Origin: Fictibacillus phosphorivorans | GTDB taxonomy: Bacteria; Bacillota; Bacilli; Bacillales; Fictibacillaceae | Assembly (NCBI RefSeq): GCF_001619875.1 | Contig: NZ_LRFC01000001.1 | Location: forward strand, 620,001 to 684,000 | Direction of reading: 5' to 3' | Length of the DNA: 64,000 nucleotides | Shown: in pieces, positions 60,520 to 64,000 of the stretch | Numbering within the stretch: position 1 is the stretch's first letter | How the letters are laid out: the number at the start of each line of letters is the position of its first letter | Translations under genes and position numbers: made by a program | Notes under the pieces: generated by a model | What the model saw: only the letters and a program-made list of their open reading frames with translations | The model's database searches: none | Told to the model about the DNA's origin: nothing

Positions 60520-61092
60520 AAAAAAGCGTGCTTGCTTATAATTGATGTCCAAAAGGGATTTGATGATTCTGATTTTTGGGGAGAGCGCAATAATCCAGAT
60601 GCGGAAGACAATATGCTTGTTCTTCTTGATGCATTTAGGAAGGCAAGATTACCTGTCTTCCATGTGCAGCATCAATCGGAAAATGAAATGTCTCCACTTC
60701 ATCCCACAAAATTAGGTTATCAGCTGAAAACAGGTTTTGAGCCTAAAGAGAACGAACCACTATTCATAAAAAGTGTGAACAGCGCTTTTATTGGCACAGA
60801 TCTTAAAGAAGAGTTAGAGAAGCAAGAAATTGCACAAATAATCATTGTAGGTTTGACAACCAATCATTGTGTTTCTACTACTGCTAGAATGGCAGCGAAC
60901 TATGGGTTTGGTGTATCTTTTATTCATGACGCAACAGCTGCTTTTACGACTGTTTCTTATGACGGTCGTAAATTTACGGCTCAAGAAGTTCATGAATCTG
61001 CCCTTTCCCATCTGCACAATGAATTTGCAGAAATATTGAGTACAGGAGATGTTCTGGCTAAATGGGTCACAACTTCTCAATACATGCAATAA
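60520..61092 (+). CDS. Isochorismatase-family cysteine hydrolase
   Basis: 190 residues. Catalytic Asp in LLIIDVQKGF, Lys in FIKSVNSAF and Cys in GLTTNHCVSTTARMA. I use GTG 60520 after AAAGGAGTCC; ATG 60496 is in frame but without an RBS. Nicotinamidase-like or ureidohydrolase activity is possible; not the true isochorismatase of siderophore clusters. Confidence 0.88.
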   Translation, partial: KKACLLIIDVQKGFDDSDFWGERNNPDAEDNMLVLLDAFRKARLPVFHVQHQSENEMSPLHPTKLGYQLKTGFEPKENEPLFIKSVNSAFIGTDLKEELEKQEIAQIIIVGLTTNHCVSTTARMAANYGFGVSFIHDATAAFTTVSYDGRKFTAQEVHESALSHLHNEFAEILSTGDVLAKWVTTSQYMQ

Positions 61093-61207
61093 CAGACATA
61101 GACAATATTCCCCAGGAAATGTCGGAAACTGCAAATGGTTTAGAGGTTTTATTTTAGGGTAAAAATGAGTATAAAATTAAACAGCGTGAGCTAGAGGTGT
61201 CTTACAG

Positions 61208-61435
61208 ATGAATAATGATCAAATTGAAAAATTGATGAATAATCCTGAACAAGAATTAGAATTTTGGAGAGAAGAAGATCAGCAGCGTGAACTTGTTAGA
61301 ATGAGATATGTGCCACAAGGTGAAAGCGGCTATTTTCAGGTTACTTATTTAGATGAAGAAGAAGGTATTGTGGGTTCACAAGTTTTAGACGAAGTTGAGG
61401 ATGCGCTGCGTTTCTTAGAAAAGATCAACCGGTAA
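61208..61435 (+). CDS. Small acidic protein, unknown function (75 residues)
   Basis: ATG follows GCTAGAGGTGTCTTACAG. Acidic; QVTYLDEEEGIVGSQVLDEV suggests a small beta-sheet with a helix at the end (DALRFLEKINR). Not recognised. Terminated at 61446. Confidence 0.65.
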   Translation: MNNDQIEKLMNNPEQELEFWREEDQQRELVRMRYVPQGESGYFQVTYLDEEEGIVGSQVLDEVEDALRFLEKINR

Positions 61436-61445
61436 AGTAAAGAAT

Positions 61446-61476
61446 AAAACCAGAGGGCATTTCCTCTGGTTTTTTA
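61446..61476 (+). terminator. Terminator
   Basis: AAAACCAGAGG / CCTCTGGTTTT with a 6-base loop and T run. Confidence 0.9.
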
Positions 61477-61570
61477 TATGTTAGTAACTTTTATTGCTCT
61501 TGAGAGTGATTGGTTTTGACTCCAAGCAGCTCACTTTTGCGTGGCAGACGTTGAGCACCATTTGCGTATA

Positions 61571-62119
61571 TTAAACAAACTTCTTCTCGCGGTACCATTC
61601 AAGAGCGTGCTCTAAGCATGTTTCCAGATGTTCAAACTCTCCTTTTTCATACTTTGAGATAATCTTTTGTGCCGTTTTGTGGGCTAGCTTCATTTCTTTA
61701 TCTGTGATAGCACCTTTATCGAAAGCTTCCATTAATTCATTGTCATCAAGTAAAAATAGCTCTTTGTCAGGAAGAATCACAATATCCAGGTAAAGGTCAT
61801 CAAACCACGGAATTCCCTCTTCACTCACTCCATGATCCAGGCAAATATCAATGTAAAATTGCACAACTTCTCCGCTTGTGTCCAGAACGGTGGTAATCGT
61901 ATATTTTTCATCTTCAGGAAAATGTTGAAGCCACGTATAACCACTATCAGCAATACAAACTTTATGGTATTTGTAATGAACAATTAGCGGTTCTGAAACT
62001 TGCTCAAGATGAATGGCAGTTACTTTGCCATTAAAACAGAAATTCTGTTTATGTGTAACTTCAAAATTACGTTCTAACACTCTTTTCCAATTTGGTCGGT
62101 CAGCGGTTTTATGTTCCAT
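61571..62119 (-). CDS. DUF402 family protein (nucleoside phosphatase-like)
   Basis: 182 residues with the DUF402 core YIDICLDHGVSEEG, DDLYLDIVILPDKE and the ELFLLDDNELMEAF segment. Family members such as Ntdp hydrolyse nucleoside tri- and diphosphates. ATG 62119 follows CTGGAGGTGTGT; GTG 62125 is also in frame. Confidence 0.85.
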   Translation of the reverse strand: MEHKTADRPNWKRVLERNFEVTHKQNFCFNGKVTAIHLEQVSEPLIVHYKYHKVCIADSGYTWLQHFPEDEKYTITTVLDTSGEVVQFYIDICLDHGVSEEGIPWFDDLYLDIVILPDKELFLLDDNELMEAFDKGAITDKEMKLAHKTAQKIISKYEKGEFEHLETCLEHALEWYREKKFV

Positions 62120-62235
62120 ACACACCTCCAGATTTTGTAAAAAGCATAACAGTTTCTACTTAAAATAGAAAGGATTATAAAGAAATGAGTAGAACTTTGT
62201 AAAAGGTATGCAGTAAAAACGGAGGGAAAACAGGT

Positions 62236-62637
62236 ATGAAAAACACCCAAAAAGAATTAGAGCAGTTTCAATTGAGAAAGAACTGGGAGATCAGCCAGGA
62301 AAGTCCAGATAAAAGCACAGAATCGCTTTTGCTTAATCATATGCTCTTAACGACTGAAATCGCTGAAATCGCTGAAGAACTTAGAAAAATGTTAAACAGA
62401 GCTTATTCTTTGAATAAAGATGGGGTAGGGCAAGAAGACGCTTTTATTATGGCGAAACATGAGGTCGCAGAAGATATTGGAAAAGAGATTGCAGATAGCA
62501 TCGCCTATTTAAGTAAATTCGCCACTTTTTTTGAACGAGACATGGAGGAAGATATAAGAAACAAATTGGATGAAATCGATAAGCGGGATAAACCCAATTT
62601 GCAGAGAAGGATGAAAGGAGGTAAGGTAAATGTTTAA
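62236..62637 (+). CDS. MazG-like pyrophosphohydrolase domain protein
   Basis: 133 residues. LLTTEIAEIAEELRK and DIGKEIADSIAYLSKFA carry the ExxE and ExxD metal motifs of all-alpha NTP pyrophosphatases. ATG is preceded by ACGGAGGG. Its end overlaps the hydrolase gene by 8 bases. Confidence 0.82.
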   Translation: MKNTQKELEQFQLRKNWEISQESPDKSTESLLLNHMLLTTEIAEIAEELRKMLNRAYSLNKDGVGQEDAFIMAKHEVAEDIGKEIADSIAYLSKFATFFERDMEEDIRNKLDEIDKRDKPNLQRRMKGGKVNV

Positions 62638-63511
62638 AGCTGAAAAACACGTGCTAACTTCACAAGACGGAACGAAAATTACAGCTTATGACCACGGAGG
62701 TAATGGTGACACAATACTATTTATTCATTATTTAGGAGGTATAGCACAAGCTTGGGGCCCAGTAATTAAGTACTTTACGGATAAATATAAAGTGTTGACG
62801 TATGATTTGAGGGGGCATGGCCAATCTGGGCAACCGGAAAAAGGCTATACCTTCGAGGACGCTGCAAGCGATTTAGTTAGTGTTATAAACCATTTTAAAC
62901 GGGATAAAGTCCACCTTGTTGGAAGCTCATATGGCTGTATGGTTGGATTGTATTTTACAGCTATGCGTAGGGAACGTGTGTTGTCACTGGTAAATATAGA
63001 CGGTGCCATGATAAATGATACAGGTAAAGATGGTCTTTATGATGAATCGCTGGAAGAACATCTTGCTAAATTTGAAGGTCAATTTGATCCTGATTATGAA
63101 TCGATAGATGCATTTAAGCAGTATTACCGTGAAAACTGGCAGCCCTGGAATGAGGCCAGAGCTAATTATGTAAACCATTTTAAACCGCGTGTAAAAGAAA
63201 ACGGAAAAGTTGGTGCGATTACGACAGAGGAAACGATGAAGGCGATCATCTCTGAAATTTACTATGTTGATTTCTTAACTTGGTACGAAAAAACAGAATG
63301 CCCTGTCTTATTTTTACCAGCTGAAAAAGAAAGTCATTTTGAAAAGTCCATACGCTTCATTGAAAAAGCGTCTAAAGGATTGCCATATAGCAAAACAGTC
63401 CTGATTCCTAACACGACACATTTAATGATGTATGATCATGAAAAAGAATTAGCAGAAGCGATTCAAGAGTTCCACGCTCAACTTCCCGTTTCACAAAAAA
63501 GCAGCATGTAA
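62630..63511 (+). CDS. Alpha/beta hydrolase
   Basis: 293 residues. Oxyanion HYLGG, nucleophile elbow GSSYGC (Ser), and a late NTTHLMMYDHE (catalytic His) define the fold; LTYDLRGHGQSGQP is the usual N-terminal loop. ATG 62630 follows GAAAGGAGGTAAGG inside the MazG-like gene. Esterase or similar activity; substrate unknown. Confidence 0.88.
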   Translation: MFKAEKHVLTSQDGTKITAYDHGGNGDTILFIHYLGGIAQAWGPVIKYFTDKYKVLTYDLRGHGQSGQPEKGYTFEDAASDLVSVINHFKRDKVHLVGSSYGCMVGLYFTAMRRERVLSLVNIDGAMINDTGKDGLYDESLEEHLAKFEGQFDPDYESIDAFKQYYRENWQPWNEARANYVNHFKPRVKENGKVGAITTEETMKAIISEIYYVDFLTWYEKTECPVLFLPAEKESHFEKSIRFIEKASKGLPYSKTVLIPNTTHLMMYDHEKELAEAIQEFHAQLPVSQKSSM

Positions 63512-63516
63512 TAGAC

Positions 63517-63547
63517 AAAGGGCCTCCTAACTAAGGGGGCCCTTTTT
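63517..63547. terminator. Bidirectional terminator
   Basis: AAAGGGCCTCC / GGGGGCCCTTT with an 8-base loop (one mismatch). Confidence 0.85.
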
Positions 63548-63557
63548 CATTCTATTA

Positions 63558-64000
63558 TTATTGATTTGCTCGTAATTTTTTTCGCTTGAAGAATTGTTCG
63601 AGTGCCATACATGTTAGCATACCCATAATTAAACCATTGCTTAGTAGAGTGACAATAATATTCGGCCATTCTTTTAATGCCGCAGCTGGGATGAATAGAC
63701 TTCCGATTCCAACCATTAGTGAAGTACTAATAATGAATAAATTTGTTTCTGACTTTATGGCATTCTTGTATTCTTTAAACGCCAGTCCGATCATGCTCGA
63801 AAAGGGCAGAAATATTGTTGCGTATCCTACTGGTGCTGGAATGCCGGCAAAGAAAAAAGTAAGAGGCGGGAAAAAACTGATCAAAATAATAAGTGCATTT
63901 CCCAAAATAAACGCCAACCGGCTGAACATTTTAGTAGTTAATATAAATCCTGATGCTCCTGAGATGGGAACACTTGCAACAGCTGAAAACAAGCCTGCTA
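63558..64000 (-). CDS. NCS2-family purine/pyrimidine permease (C-terminal part, partial)
   Basis: About 147 C-terminal residues are visible; the frame runs off the right edge. GLFSAVASVPISGASGF and FFAGIPAPVGYATIFLP are typical of nucleobase:cation symporters of the UraA/PbuX/YbbY group. Four or five membrane helices are seen. The substrate cannot be judged from this part. Confidence 0.85.
   Translation of the reverse strand, partial: AGLFSAVASVPISGASGFILTTKMFSRLAFILGNALIILISFFPPLTFFFAGIPAPVGYATIFLPFSSMIGLAFKEYKNAIKSETNLFIISTSLMVGIGSLFIPAAALKEWPNIIVTLLSNGLIMGMLTCMALEQFFKRKKLRANQ

Overview
The window is about 64 kb of low-GC chromosome from an endospore-forming Bacillaceae bacterium. Evidence for this is a gerA/B/C-type spore germination operon at the left edge, a YteA-type zinc-finger protein, an intracellular subtilisin, AGGAGG ribosome binding sites with frequent TTG and GTG starts, and TnrA-, BirA- and CcpA-type operators of Bacillus style. 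Fictibacillus or a close relative is my guess from overall gene content; this is inference. No rRNA, tRNA, CRISPR array, insertion sequence or prophage was seen. One solitary short tyrosine recombinase is present.

Layout. 1-2.4 kb: end of a ger operon. 2.4-9.1 kb: DHH phosphoesterase, an RNPP-like TPR regulator and a divergent giant Vpr-like secreted protease. 9.1-12.5 kb: an OmpR-type two-component system beside a secreted protein of eight 28-residue repeats, whose promoter carries 11-bp direct repeats. 12.7-21.9 kb: acyl-CoA dehydrogenase, VOC proteins, a TetR/ABC exporter operon with a frameshifted permease, a methyltransferase with an attenuator-like leader, an RsbR-type STAS protein, a thioesterase and a peroxiredoxin. 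22.3-25.1 kb: adjacent secreted and intracellular subtilisins. 25.3-31.7 kb: small metabolic and unknown genes. 32-38.3 kb: a LacI-controlled oligosaccharide operon (regulator, debranching-type glucosidase, binding protein, two permeases, no ATPase). 39.7-41.3 kb: bioY-bioB behind a BirA-like box. 41.4-64 kb: MscS channel, K+/H+ antiporter, AGCS amino-acid symporter with a TnrA box, Nif3, YitT, NlpC/P60, site-2 protease, HD-GYP and many small conserved genes, ending in the C-terminal part of an NCS2 permease.

The most unusual signal is a set of five intergenic arrays (about 13.98, 21.22, 38.41, 42.32 and 50.88 kb). Each has 4-6 copies of a locus-specific 8-12 bp core repeated at exactly 21 bp (20 bp in the last), separated by unconserved AT-rich spacers. 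Four of the five cores align, allowing for strand, to a consensus close to WYCRCRKWAAWW. I know of no named element that fits. The helically phased spacing suggests protein-binding arrays, but that is inference. Other notable points are the translational-attenuation-like leader of the methyltransferase, a one-base frameshift in the ABC permease, and several operators that fit the function of the gene beside them.
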